This document shows, one piece after another, positions 7,672 to 15,655 of a stretch of DNA of 64,000 bases. The notes beneath the pieces are model-generated. The model was not told the DNA's origin, did no database searches, and was given only the letters and a program-made list of their open reading frames with translations. The position numbers and the translations under genes were made by a program. How positions within the stretch are numbered: position 1 is the stretch's first letter; each line of letters opens with the position of its first letter. The stretch spans positions 1-64,000 of the forward strand of contig NZ_JBFLVD010000002.1 of assembly GCF_040750395.1 (NCBI RefSeq), given 5' to 3'. The DNA is from Scandinavium sp002470465. GTDB taxonomy: Bacteria > Pseudomonadota > Gammaproteobacteria > Enterobacterales > Enterobacteriaceae.

Positions 7672-9963
7672 TTATCCTTCTGATTTCACCACTTTTATTT
7701 CCACCATGCCAATCCCCAGCTGGCGCGGGGAATGGCCGAGGATATTGCCCTCGTTGGTGGTCTGCGGATCCGGCGGGACGATGGTCAGCAGGTTGCTGCC
7801 CGTCGGATTGTCGAAATGCAGCGTGGTGGTGGTGACGTCGTTGCCGAGCGTCAACGTCTGCTCGCTGTTGCCTACGCGAACCGGGATCGGTTTGTTGGCG
7901 TTTGGACCAAAGGCTTTCGCGACGATCACCAGATCAAACTTCGGCGGCAGCGGTTCCTTGTACTCAATCTTCACTTCGTTGCCCAACTGCGCATTCGACC
8001 AGCGGCCCCAGCTTTCCGGGCGCGAGATGCCGCTGAACTGTTTGACCTCTTCCGGCGCGCCCGCCACGTTGAAGACGAAGCTGTCCGCTTTGTAGCGAAT
8101 GTCGTTGTCGACGATTTTCAGCGTATCGACGTTGCCTTTGTAGCGCTCCATGTCGATGACCGTGTCTTTGAATGCGGCCTTGCCTTTCCACTGGGCTTTA
8201 TCAACGTGCTGCACGATTTGCTCGCCGCCAAGCTGGCCCTGAGATACGCACCAGTCGGTAGAGAGCGCAAATTCCTGTGCCCATAGCTGGCCCATCTTGT
8301 AGCAGCGGTCAATCCACATAAAGTTGTCGCGCGGGGCGAAGTCCGCCAACTGGTAGCGCAGCGGGGCGGAATATTCGCTTTCCGGCAGCGGCTCGACGCG
8401 GTTGTCGGACACCCGCAGCAGCAGCGGCAGGCGGAAGTGTGAGCCGGAGAATGCGATCATCCCTTTCTGCTGGTCGATGGTGTAATCCTTGATCGATTTC
8501 GGGAAGTTCCACAGGCGAATGATGTCCGGCTTCCAGGCCAGCACCTTCTCTTTCATGTTGAGGAACACTTCCGCCAGCGACTGGCCGGAAAGGCTGCTGC
8601 GGCCCAGGCCAATGAAGTTATCGCCGCCGAGAATATCGAGCACCGTCGCGCCGTTATCCATGGTGCTGCGCTTCACGCCCATCACTTCCTGCTGTGGCTT
8701 GTCGCCGCGTATGACGAAGAACAGATCGTTGCGATCCTGCTTGTTGAGGTAATCCCAGGCGGTATTTTTCATCGCCAGGTGATCGGAAGAGACGACGATG
8801 ACCGTGTTTTTAAAGTACGGCGAGGCTTTTATCTTTTCGATTAGCGCCGCAATGTGCTCCTGGCTACAGGTGACCGCGCTGAAGGATTGATTGGTTTTGC
8901 CGTCAATCTCATATTTCTTGCGATTGCAGGAGCGGGAGATAAATCCGTCCGGATGATGGGTGTCGACGGTCAGGGTGAACAGCGAGAAGCGCTGGCCGGA
9001 TTTCGACAGGTCTTCGTATTTTTTCCACACTTCGTCGAGGACGGTGTCGTCATAGAAGCCCCAGTCGTTGCGGTAGTTCGGGTCGGCAACGGTGGCTTTC
9101 AGCTCCTCCGCGCCATAGAGATGATCGAATCCGTGGGATTGCAGGAACACGTCTTTGCCGGCGAAACGCAGGTTTGCGCCCTGCACGAAGTAGTTCTGGT
9201 AGCCGGAGTTTTTCAGGATGTCGCCAAGGCAGATGTTCTGCGGGAAGAAGCTCGATACCGACGCGGAAGCGTTGCCTTCAAACGGCGCGAACAGCGGGAT
9301 GCCGCACTGCGAGGCGACCATTCCCGCGATTGTGTAATCGGTGCCCGGCAGCTGCATGGTGTGGCTGAAATCGATGCTGTCATCTTTCAGCTTGCCGAGT
9401 TCCGGGGTCAGGTTCGGGAAGGCATCGTTGTCAAAATAGGTGCGCTCGAGGCTTTCACCGTAGATGTAAACCAGGTTCAGCTTAGGGTTCGGAATGGTTT
9501 TCGACGGCTCTTTGTAATACGCGGCAAAATCCGGATCGCCGTCGCGAGACTGAGATTTCACCAGCTCAGTTATCTGACGGAATGCCGGGCTCGCATCGAC
9601 GGAGGCCAGCGCAAGCCCCAGCGCCAGCACGCTGTAGCCGAAGTGATGAGGATGATGGCGGCGGCGGCGCAGCACCCAGCCGAGTCCGCCGAAAACCAGC
9701 ACCAGTGCCAGCACCAGCCCTATGCCGGGCAGAATATACTTGCTGATACCTGCGCCGGTCAGGCTGTTGGTGAGCGTATAAAGCACGGCGTCGTTGATGC
9801 CGTCGCCGGTAAAATAGTCGCTGGCGTAGAGGGTCAGGTTCAGGACCACAAACAGGCCAAGCACCGTCAGGGTGGAGGCAAACCACCAGGTGTTTCGGCC
9901 CGCTTTCCATGCGTAGATAACGACGGAAGCGAAAAACAGAGCAATTGAAACAAGCTCAGACAC
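7672..9963 (-). CDS. opgB: Phosphatidylglycerol--membrane-oligosaccharide glycerophosphotransferase (phosphoglycerol transferase I)
   Basis: 763 aa, the same length as E. coli OpgB/MdoB. It moves phosphoglycerol from phosphatidylglycerol onto periplasmic osmoregulated glucans. The N-terminal third has membrane helices (near residues 1-20, 30-50 and 75-100). The periplasmic catalytic domain is of the alkaline phosphatase/sulfatase type, with YGESLERTYF (nucleophile region), THHPDGF and VVSSDHLAM. The long C-terminal extension with the SGISRPESWGRWSNAQLG block is typical of OpgB. Confidence 0.97.
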   Translation of the reverse strand: MSELVSIALFFASVVIYAWKAGRNTWWFASTLTVLGLFVVLNLTLYASDYFTGDGINDAVLYTLTNSLTGAGISKYILPGIGLVLALVLVFGGLGWVLRRRRHHPHHFGYSVLALGLALASVDASPAFRQITELVKSQSRDGDPDFAAYYKEPSKTIPNPKLNLVYIYGESLERTYFDNDAFPNLTPELGKLKDDSIDFSHTMQLPGTDYTIAGMVASQCGIPLFAPFEGNASASVSSFFPQNICLGDILKNSGYQNYFVQGANLRFAGKDVFLQSHGFDHLYGAEELKATVADPNYRNDWGFYDDTVLDEVWKKYEDLSKSGQRFSLFTLTVDTHHPDGFISRSCNRKKYEIDGKTNQSFSAVTCSQEHIAALIEKIKASPYFKNTVIVVSSDHLAMKNTAWDYLNKQDRNDLFFVIRGDKPQQEVMGVKRSTMDNGATVLDILGGDNFIGLGRSSLSGQSLAEVFLNMKEKVLAWKPDIIRLWNFPKSIKDYTIDQQKGMIAFSGSHFRLPLLLRVSDNRVEPLPESEYSAPLRYQLADFAPRDNFMWIDRCYKMGQLWAQEFALSTDWCVSQGQLGGEQIVQHVDKAQWKGKAAFKDTVIDMERYKGNVDTLKIVDNDIRYKADSFVFNVAGAPEEVKQFSGISRPESWGRWSNAQLGNEVKIEYKEPLPPKFDLVIVAKAFGPNANKPIPVRVGNSEQTLTLGNDVTTTTLHFDNPTGSNLLTIVPPDPQTTNEGNILGHSPRQLGIGMVEIKVVKSEG

Positions 9964-10148
9964 AGCACATCCTCAGTCAGCCTGGTCATTTGCTGACCAG
10001 ATACTTAAATTTTGACCGTACACTGTAATTGCAGTGCAATAATGCTGCAATTGTAGCGTCATTAAAATGTGCTGTGTTTCAGATTTGTATCAGAAGTGGA
10101 CGATTTTTAACCCGCGCACCGCCAGGGTACGCGGGTGTTTGTCGCCGA

Positions 10149-10643
10149 TCAGGAGAGGAAATTAACGCCTTGCTTCAGCACCAGATCGCAAGCCTTGGTT
10201 TTGACTTGTTTTCCTAACGGGGTATCACCCAGAGCGCTCAGATTGAGCTGCTGGCCATTCTGGGCGTTGAGCAGGCCCTGGATGCCGTCCATGTAGTTGG
10301 TATCGGCTTTCTGTTCCGGCGCGGTGTTCAGGCCGAGCTTATCGAGTACCTGATTTTTTACGTTATCGGCGTTGGTCACGGAGGTCAGCTTCTGCTTGGC
10401 GCAGTAGCTGAGAATGCCCGCGGCGTTGTTCATGTTGTCGGCGCTCAGTCCTTTGCTGCCGCCGTTAAGCAGGCTGGTCAGCGATGACATCGACATTCCG
10501 CCCTGAGAGGAACCTGAGCCAGAACCGCTCAGTTCGCTGGCGGCGCTGGAGAGCGTATCGCTCAGGGAAAGCGCAAAGGTGCTGGTGGAGAGCAGGGCGC
10601 TGGTCAGCGCGGCGGAACACAGAAGACGTTTAGCAATTTTCAT
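10149..10643 (-). CDS. yjjA: Exported DUF2501 protein YjjA
   Basis: 164-aa protein with a clear signal peptide (KIAKRLLC, hydrophobic core, cleavage after STFA). A Ser/Gly-rich stretch follows and then a helical domain ending in GVNFLS. It corresponds to E. coli YjjA, a predicted secreted DUF2501 protein of unknown function, in the conserved place between opgB and dnaC. The reading frame runs further upstream into the dnaC stop region, but the ATG at 10643 is the only start that gives a signal peptide. Confidence 0.9.
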   Translation of the reverse strand: MKIAKRLLCSAALTSALLSTSTFALSLSDTLSSAASELSGSGSGSSQGGMSMSSLTSLLNGGSKGLSADNMNNAAGILSYCAKQKLTSVTNADNVKNQVLDKLGLNTAPEQKADTNYMDGIQGLLNAQNGQQLNLSALGDTPLGKQVKTKACDLVLKQGVNFLS

Positions 10644-10704
10644 AAGATTGACCTGGTTAAACGGAAACCCGGCCAGTATAGCGCTGACCGGGCTGGGATA
10701 AATC

Positions 10705-11442
10705 TTAATACTCTTTGCCTGTGACGCGGCTGCGGTAGCTGTCCCAGTTGAAGATGACCCACAAGCTGTTGCCAAGGCGCATTCTGTCCATTACGCGTTC
10801 TCCCAGCAGCTTGTTCATGTCGTCCATATTGCTGTTGGTGAGCATGCCGGTAGGGCGTTTGGAAGATGAACGGCGGTCAACGATCTGATTGATGATCACT
10901 TTTTCGTAGCGGGATTCGGTCTGTACGCCAATCTCGTCGATCACCAGCAGATCGACGTTGCTGAGATCGTTCAGCAGCTGTTCTTCCGTGGTTTCCCGGT
11001 TGGTGAAGGTATCTTTCATCGCGGACATGATGTCGGCGACGGTAATGATCAACACGGATTTGCCGCGCAGCAGCAGTTCATTACAGATAGCGGCGGCCAG
11101 ATGGTTTTTACCGGTGCCGGGCTTGCCGGAAAAAATAAAGCTCGCGATGTTGCCGTCAAACTCTTCGACGTACTGGCGCGCTTTTGACAGCGCGTTCATC
11201 TGACCGTCGCACTCCACGCGGTAGTTGTCGAAGGAGCAGTTCTGATGCAGCGGGCGAATGCCCGAACGGTTAAAGGTGCGCTGCATCTTCATCGCCCGGT
11301 TTTCACGCTCAAGCGCCGCAGAGCGCAGCTGTCCTTGCTCTTTTTGCCACGCCAGCAGTTCTTCGCCGGTTTTGAATGCCGGTTCGATGTGTTTCGGCAT
11401 TATCTTTTGCAGGCGCTGCATTAAATCGCCAACGTTCTTCAT
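10705..11442 (-). CDS. dnaC: Replicative helicase loader DnaC
   Basis: 245 aa, equal to E. coli DnaC. It loads the DnaB helicase at oriC and on PriA-restarted forks. The N-terminal DnaB-binding segment begins MKNVGDLMQRLQ. The AAA+ domain has the Walker A variant GKPGTGKNHLA, Walker B LLVIDEIG and the initiator-specific region around RRSSSKRPTGMLTNSN. The frame is open to 11568, but that part is dnaT in another frame. The ATG at 11442 follows the dnaT stop by two bases, so the pair is translationally linked. Confidence 0.97.
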   Translation of the reverse strand: MKNVGDLMQRLQKIMPKHIEPAFKTGEELLAWQKEQGQLRSAALERENRAMKMQRTFNRSGIRPLHQNCSFDNYRVECDGQMNALSKARQYVEEFDGNIASFIFSGKPGTGKNHLAAAICNELLLRGKSVLIITVADIMSAMKDTFTNRETTEEQLLNDLSNVDLLVIDEIGVQTESRYEKVIINQIVDRRSSSKRPTGMLTNSNMDDMNKLLGERVMDRMRLGNSLWVIFNWDSYRSRVTGKEY

Positions 11443-11444
11443 CG

Positions 11445-11984
11445 TTAACCTCGAAAGCCCGGGGGAATTTGGTTGTCTGGCTCGGAGAGCGTGTTGAGAT
11501 CGCGCTTCGGCTGTCCGCCGTTGCTGGCCCGGCCAATTTGCAGGCTGCGCGCCAGCTTTTGCTGCCACTGCACGTGATGGAATACTTTACCTTCTGCCTG
11601 CCAGTATGCGGTGAAAGACGCCAGCTCTTCCGGCGTAGCGGGCTGGGTAAGCGCGATGCCCCACAGCGCGGCCATGCGCTGGAAGTCGGCATCCGGCTGC
11701 CAGTCTGCATACATCGCAAATTTACCCATCGGCACCGCTACCGGTGCGGTAACCGGCTCATCAAAGAGCTGACCGTCAAGCATGACGTCGCTGCCGGGAC
11801 GAGAAAGGCGGGCTTCCAGCTCCAGCAGCTGTTCCAGGCGCGTGGGCGCAATGGCGTAAAACGCAGGCGCATTATTAGCAAACACCGCGACGGCACCGCT
11901 TTCGGCATTCTTTAATACACCATCAGGATCGTGCAAAAAGGCATCGATCCCAATGACGCTGGAGGTCAGAATTCTGGAGGACAT
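11445..11984 (-). CDS. dnaT: Primosomal protein DnaT (protein i)
   Basis: 179 aa, as in E. coli. It acts in replication restart by handing over from PriA-PriB to DnaB-DnaC. The N-terminus MSSRILTSSVIGIDAFLHDP is the oligomerisation region. The C-terminal single-strand-DNA-binding part has FTAYWQAEGKVFHHVQWQQKLARS. The tail is hydrophilic (NTLSEPDNQIPPGFRG). It immediately precedes dnaC in the order conserved across Enterobacteriaceae. Confidence 0.96.
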   Translation of the reverse strand: MSSRILTSSVIGIDAFLHDPDGVLKNAESGAVAVFANNAPAFYAIAPTRLEQLLELEARLSRPGSDVMLDGQLFDEPVTAPVAVPMGKFAMYADWQPDADFQRMAALWGIALTQPATPEELASFTAYWQAEGKVFHHVQWQQKLARSLQIGRASNGGQPKRDLNTLSEPDNQIPPGFRG

Positions 11985-12073
11985 AGCTATTACTCAAACA
12001 GGACAACGACGGGCACACTATGGGCTGATAGTAGCACAGACCCGTGTCTGCGAGGAGAGTTCAAGGTGCTCGC

Positions 12074-12547
12074 TCACACGCGAGGGCGTTTCCGGTACAG
12101 CCAGAGCCCCGGAATGGAGAGTCCCACCGAAAGCGCGCCGACAATCGACGTGGCCTTGAGGAAGTTCTCCAGCAGCATCACCATCAGCTCGGTGCTGTAG
12201 CCAAAGTGGCTGATTTTCACGGCGGAGATCATCGCGGTGTAGGCTGAGATACCGGGGAACATGGGGATCACCGCAGCGACGGTAAAAATTTTTGGGTGCG
12301 CCAGATACCAGCGTGACCACTGAATGCCAATACTGCCAACCAGCATTGAGGCGATAAACGTTGCCCATTCGATGTTCATGCCCGCCTGCATAAGGAGCAT
12401 TCTGGAGCCATGGCCAATCGCACCCAGCAGTGCGCACCAGGCCAGCGCGCGGTGCGGTACGTTAAAGACCATCGCAAACCCTACGGCGGGAATGGCGGAC
12501 AGCAGCATGTCCTGTAGCAGCGCCAGTACAAATTCGATTATGCCCAT
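12074..12547 (-). CDS. yjjB: YjjB, small subunit of split ThrE-type exporter
   Basis: 157-aa inner-membrane protein, the C-terminal half of a ThrE-type transporter (threonine/serine exporter family). With YjjP it is reported in E. coli as a succinate exporter. Four or five hydrophobic segments are seen, plus the motif PMFPGISAYTAM, and it ends GLWLYRKRPRV as in E. coli. The start MGIIEFVLALL at 12547 overlaps the last 10 bases of yjjP, implying coupled translation. The frame also allows a start at 12562. Confidence 0.94.
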   Translation of the reverse strand: MGIIEFVLALLQDMLLSAIPAVGFAMVFNVPHRALAWCALLGAIGHGSRMLLMQAGMNIEWATFIASMLVGSIGIQWSRWYLAHPKIFTVAAVIPMFPGISAYTAMISAVKISHFGYSTELMVMLLENFLKATSIVGALSVGLSIPGLWLYRKRPRV

Positions 12548-13314
12548 CCTCGTAGCCCCCACAGCGTCATTGCCATCACCACGCCGATGCAGGTGGCGAG
12601 GGTCAGCAGGCTGGCGATAGCCCAGCGGGCAAGCCCGGTGTTGATATGGCCTTTAAACATGTCGGCGACGGCGTTGATCAGCGGGAAACCCGGCACCAGC
12701 AGCAGAACGCTGGCGGCCATCGCCACCGTGGAGGTTTGCTGGAAAAGCGGCAGGCGCAGCATCAGCCCGGAGACGGTCGTTGCCACAAAAGCGGTGATGC
12801 AGAAGTTGATTTGCGGGTGCATCGATCGGTGGGTCAGCACCTGACGAATGTACATGGCGATCGTGCTGGCGCAGAAGGTGATAAATGCACCGTCCCAGCC
12901 GCCGTTGTTGAGCTTGCAGAAGCAGGCACAGGAGAGGCCAACCAGGGTGACCACCAGCCAACGTGGGTAGCGCAACGGCTTGATCTGCGAGAAGCGTTTT
13001 TCAATGTCCCTTGCATCCAGCAGTTTGTGCTCCACCATAATGACGATGTGCTGCACCTCCGTGACGACGTGCATGTTAATACCACGATCGTTGTTCTTGC
13101 GGGTCGACGTCAGACACTCTCCGTCGAGCAGCGTGGTCAACACGATGGCGTTGGAAGAGATGGCGCTTTCCACGCTGTCCATGCCCAGCGCCAGCCCAAG
13201 GCGCGTGGAAAGTTCTTCCACCAGCGCGCTTTCTGCTCCGTGTTGCAACAGCAGCAGCGCGCACTGAATGCATAACCGGGTGACTTTTCTTTGCTCAGTG
13301 CGATCGGCTTCCAT
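12538..13314 (-). CDS. yjjP: YjjP, large subunit of split ThrE-type exporter
   Basis: 258-aa partner of YjjB. The N-terminal cytoplasmic DUF1212 (ThrE-type hydrolase-like) domain holds HGAESALVEELSTRLG, TSTRKNNDRGINMHVV and VEHKLLDARDIEKRF. About five transmembrane helices follow (from about residue 118) with the PGFPLINAVADMFKGH signature. Two residues longer than E. coli YjjP. First gene of the yjjP-yjjB pair. Nothing certain is seen for its own promoter in the AT-rich stretch upstream. Confidence 0.94.
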   Translation of the reverse strand: MEADRTEQRKVTRLCIQCALLLLQHGAESALVEELSTRLGLALGMDSVESAISSNAIVLTTLLDGECLTSTRKNNDRGINMHVVTEVQHIVIMVEHKLLDARDIEKRFSQIKPLRYPRWLVVTLVGLSCACFCKLNNGGWDGAFITFCASTIAMYIRQVLTHRSMHPQINFCITAFVATTVSGLMLRLPLFQQTSTVAMAASVLLLVPGFPLINAVADMFKGHINTGLARWAIASLLTLATCIGVVMAMTLWGLRGWA

Positions 13315-14201
13315 AACGGCGGGTCTTGTTCACTCAATGTCAGGCCTGATCTCCGGTTTTACCTGAAGCCCGCGCGGGCTATGGCCCGGCGAGATCAAAT
13401 TATCTGCAAACCTCAGGTGCGCGTTGAGCGTTTTTTGAACCGCTCCACACTTTTGCAAGATTGTTGAAAAGAGCACGATTTATGCCCTTCTTTGAGGACC
13501 ACCTCCGCGAACACCTTTCCGCATCCGAATATGCCCTTGAGGCCGGAATTTCTGTGACGCAATAAAAATATTTATGCCGGGAATTTCACAACGGCAATAC
13601 ATTGAACGCGTTACATTATCGGTTAATATTTGAGGGAAAGTGTAATTTACAATACGCCAGCATGCCGATCACACAACGGTCTGATTAGTCAGGGTTTAGT
13701 GGTGCAACCTGCTCCTCTCGTTTTTTTTCGTCGCTATGTCGGAACCTCACCTGGAATATTCAGGAAAAGAATGAATAAAGGAAATACATAATAATTAAAT
13801 GTATTTACGGATGCTTGTTAGTGTTTGGCGGAATAGCGTGTTATTGAAACAGTCATGTTTATTATGCTAGTCTGATCGTACTGATTTTTATTCAGCGCAA
13901 CTTTGCCTGTTCGGGTGATATATAACACGTGTATTGGGAAAAAGTTCTTAATAATTGAGGGTAGAGATTTCCTGAAATATTTAATAATTCACAAAAGCAT
14001 ATCCATAATATTTATTAAATAAGGCGCGATGCGCTCAGCATAGTAAAAATCACAGGGAAAAAAGATCTCGTTGCAGCACTTATTACTGCGATTCGTCAAC
14101 AGGGCGAACGGGGTTACTTCATCAGCGCCTCTCTTTGCGGATTTGCCGCGGTTCAGGAGATGAAGCACTGAGCCGATGACGTCGTGGAGAGAGGCTGAAG
14201 A
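13315..14201. other. AT-rich intergenic region upstream of bglJ, no recognisable gene
   Basis: About 890 bases, clearly more AT-rich than the flanks from roughly 13,560 to 14,050. In E. coli this place holds yjjQ. No YjjQ-like coding sequence is present in any frame. There are only a 27-codon frame (13482-13565) and a start-less 48-codon frame ending at 14171. The composition resembles H-NS-bound regions, consistent with the known silencing of the yjjQ-bglJ locus. Confidence 0.6.
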
Positions 14202-14849
14202 ATGGAACAATATGCCAAAAGCAGGCGTGTTGCGGTGATTGACAGCTGTGGCATGACGACGCTGGGTTTACAGCATCTCTTTTCCGCTTTAGAGGGGGGA
14301 ATTTATAAGCTTCGATTTTTCAGCAGCGGACAGGTGTGGTTTTCACAATGCGGACATCAATCGTATGACATCGTTATCTATTCCGTTGCGGGAGGACGCT
14401 ATTCGCGCCAGCAAAGTGGCCACTTTCTTTCCCGACTGGCCGCTGCGCTACCTGAGACCAAAAGGGTTTTGCTGGCTGAGAACGAGAGGCAAGCCAGCTT
14501 TATTCAGCCCCTGCTGCCCGTTGCGCTGCATGCTGTGCTCTGCCAGTCCTCATCAATGGAGCAGCTTGGCGCCCAGATTCATTCGGTAATGAAGCAAGAG
14601 CACCGGCAGACCCTGGTTCAAGGCACCAATGCTCATGGATTGAGCCCCACGGAGCGCAGGATCCTGCATTATATGGGCAGGGGATATTCCACACCTGAAA
14701 TTACTGCTCAGATGGGGCGCAATATCAAAACCATTCGCGCGCACAAGTTTAACGTCATGAGCAAGCTGGGCGTAAAAAGTGACGCCTGGCTCATATGTGC
14801 GGCAGACGTTCTGGACTATCTGCCGCTGCCGTTGACGAACGGCGCCTAA
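14202..14849 (+). CDS. bglJ: LuxR-family transcription regulator, BglJ-like
   Basis: 215-aa regulator with an N-terminal receiver-like domain lacking a clear phosphoacceptor aspartate (starts RRVAVIDSCGMTTLGLQHLF). The C-terminal LuxR helix-turn-helix holds GLSPTERRILHYMGRGYSTPEIT and NIKTIRAHKFNVMSKLGVKSD. The HTH stretch NIKTIRAHKFNVMSKLGV is identical to E. coli BglJ. In E. coli BglJ heterodimerises with RcsB and activates bgl and other loci independently of phosphorylation. A GAGAGAGG box stands 8-15 bases before the ATG. It sits between yjjP and fhuF as in E. coli, but without yjjQ. Confidence 0.87.
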   Translation: MEQYAKSRRVAVIDSCGMTTLGLQHLFSALEGGIYKLRFFSSGQVWFSQCGHQSYDIVIYSVAGGRYSRQQSGHFLSRLAAALPETKRVLLAENERQASFIQPLLPVALHAVLCQSSSMEQLGAQIHSVMKQEHRQTLVQGTNAHGLSPTERRILHYMGRGYSTPEITAQMGRNIKTIRAHKFNVMSKLGVKSDAWLICAADVLDYLPLPLTNGA

Positions 14850-15304
14850 AGGCAGACGTCAATCCAGGTGGCATCAGTCAGTTCGGCCAGGCGTTCAGGG
14901 GAAATACGTACTGCACTGTGCGTAGCGCCCGCCGCCGGGAGAACCTCATCGAAGGTCTTTAAAGAGATATCGCAGTAAACCGTCAGCGGGTTTTCAAGAC
15001 CGAAAGGGCAGACGCCACCCACCGGATGACCGGTCCAGGTGACCACTTCGTCACTGCTCAGCATGCGGGCTTTTGCGCCAAAGGCCGATTTCAGCTTTTT
15101 ATTGTCGAGACGAGCATCGCCTTTTGCGACCACAAGAATCACTTCATCTTTCACTTTGAGTGAGAGCGTTTTGGCTATCTGACCCGGCGCAACGTTGTGC
15201 GCTGCGGCGGCGAGCGCCACGGTCGCAGTACTCTGATTTAGTTCTATAATCTCAATATCCGGCGCGCGATCAGCGAAAAATTGCCGTACGGTTTGCAGAC
15301 TCAT
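14846..15304 (-). CDS. YbaK/EbsC family protein (aminoacyl-tRNA deacylase-like)
   Basis: 152-aa single-domain member of the YbaK/ProX trans-editing superfamily, whose members hydrolyse misacylated tRNAs such as Ala- or Cys-tRNAPro. Seen: the conserved lysine in AKTLSLKV, the strand VVAKGDARLDNKKL, and the loop GHPVGGVCPFGL, which forms the substrate pocket. Which amino acid it clears cannot be told. Its 3' end overlaps the convergent bglJ stop by four bases. There is no K-12 gene at this position. Start ATG at 15304 after a GGAGAG box. Confidence 0.88.
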   Translation of the reverse strand: MSLQTVRQFFADRAPDIEIIELNQSTATVALAAAAHNVAPGQIAKTLSLKVKDEVILVVAKGDARLDNKKLKSAFGAKARMLSSDEVVTWTGHPVGGVCPFGLENPLTVYCDISLKTFDEVLPAAGATHSAVRISPERLAELTDATWIDVCL

Positions 15305-15644
15305 CGTTCTCTCCTGACGTAGACAAAATCAATCTGTCACAGGCGAATTCCGCTGTAAATAAGAGTAAGCGTAATCCCTTCATTTCATGGATTTCACGAT
15401 CCCCCTCACATTCACTGCAACCGGTTACAGTAACCGGTTGCAGGAACGGTTGAAGCCGATTCATACTGGATGCGTAACTTCCTCTGTATCGCTAAAAAAT
15501 AAGAGCCGTGTATGAAATGTAACGTTATCTGCTGTCAATCGGGCCAACACCCCGGCGTGGTAGTGAACTCACAGTTCAGGATTGCACATCACGGCACACT
15601 AACCGTTGCTGTGCTAACGTCTATAGCCCGTCAGGAGAGCTGCT
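15305..15644. promoter_or_regulatory. Divergent region between the YbaK-like gene and EIIC gene
   Basis: 340 bases holding a perfect long palindrome (15415-15443, listed separately) and a 47-codon open frame (15512-15655) leading into the EIIC gene. Nothing else is recognised. Confidence 0.6.
15415..15443. promoter_or_regulatory. Perfect 14-bp inverted repeat, candidate operator
   Basis: CTGCAACCGGTTAC, one central A, then GTAACCGGTTGCAG. Both arms match in all 14 positions. No T-run follows on either side, so a terminator is unlikely. The ACCGGT cores recall operators of LacI-family sugar regulators. It is 202 bases before the PTS EIIC start and 111 bases before the YbaK-like start. Confidence 0.6.
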
Positions 15645-15655
15645 ATGTCTGCTAA
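15512..15655 (+). CDS. Possible 47-aa leader ORF before the EIIC gene
   Basis: ATG at 15512 (MKCNVICCQSGQH...) and stop at 15653-15655, overlapping the EIIC start (15645) by 11 bases in another frame. An AAGAG lies about 8 bases upstream of the ATG. No family recognised. It may be a leader peptide, or chance. Confidence 0.2.
   Translation: MKCNVICCQSGQHPGVVVNSQFRIAHHGTLTVAVLTSIARQESCYVC

Noticed and set aside
8854..9948. 364-codon frame opposite opgB
   Set aside because: Shadow of opgB, which matches E. coli over its full length.
10105..10140. Terminator-like hairpin after yjjA (ACCCGCG / CGCGGGT)
   Set aside because: On the yjjA transcript it is followed by an A-run instead of T's, so I did not call a terminator.
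13989..14210. 73-codon minus-strand frame upstream of bglJ
   Set aside because: No ribosome site, atypical composition, overlaps the bglJ start.
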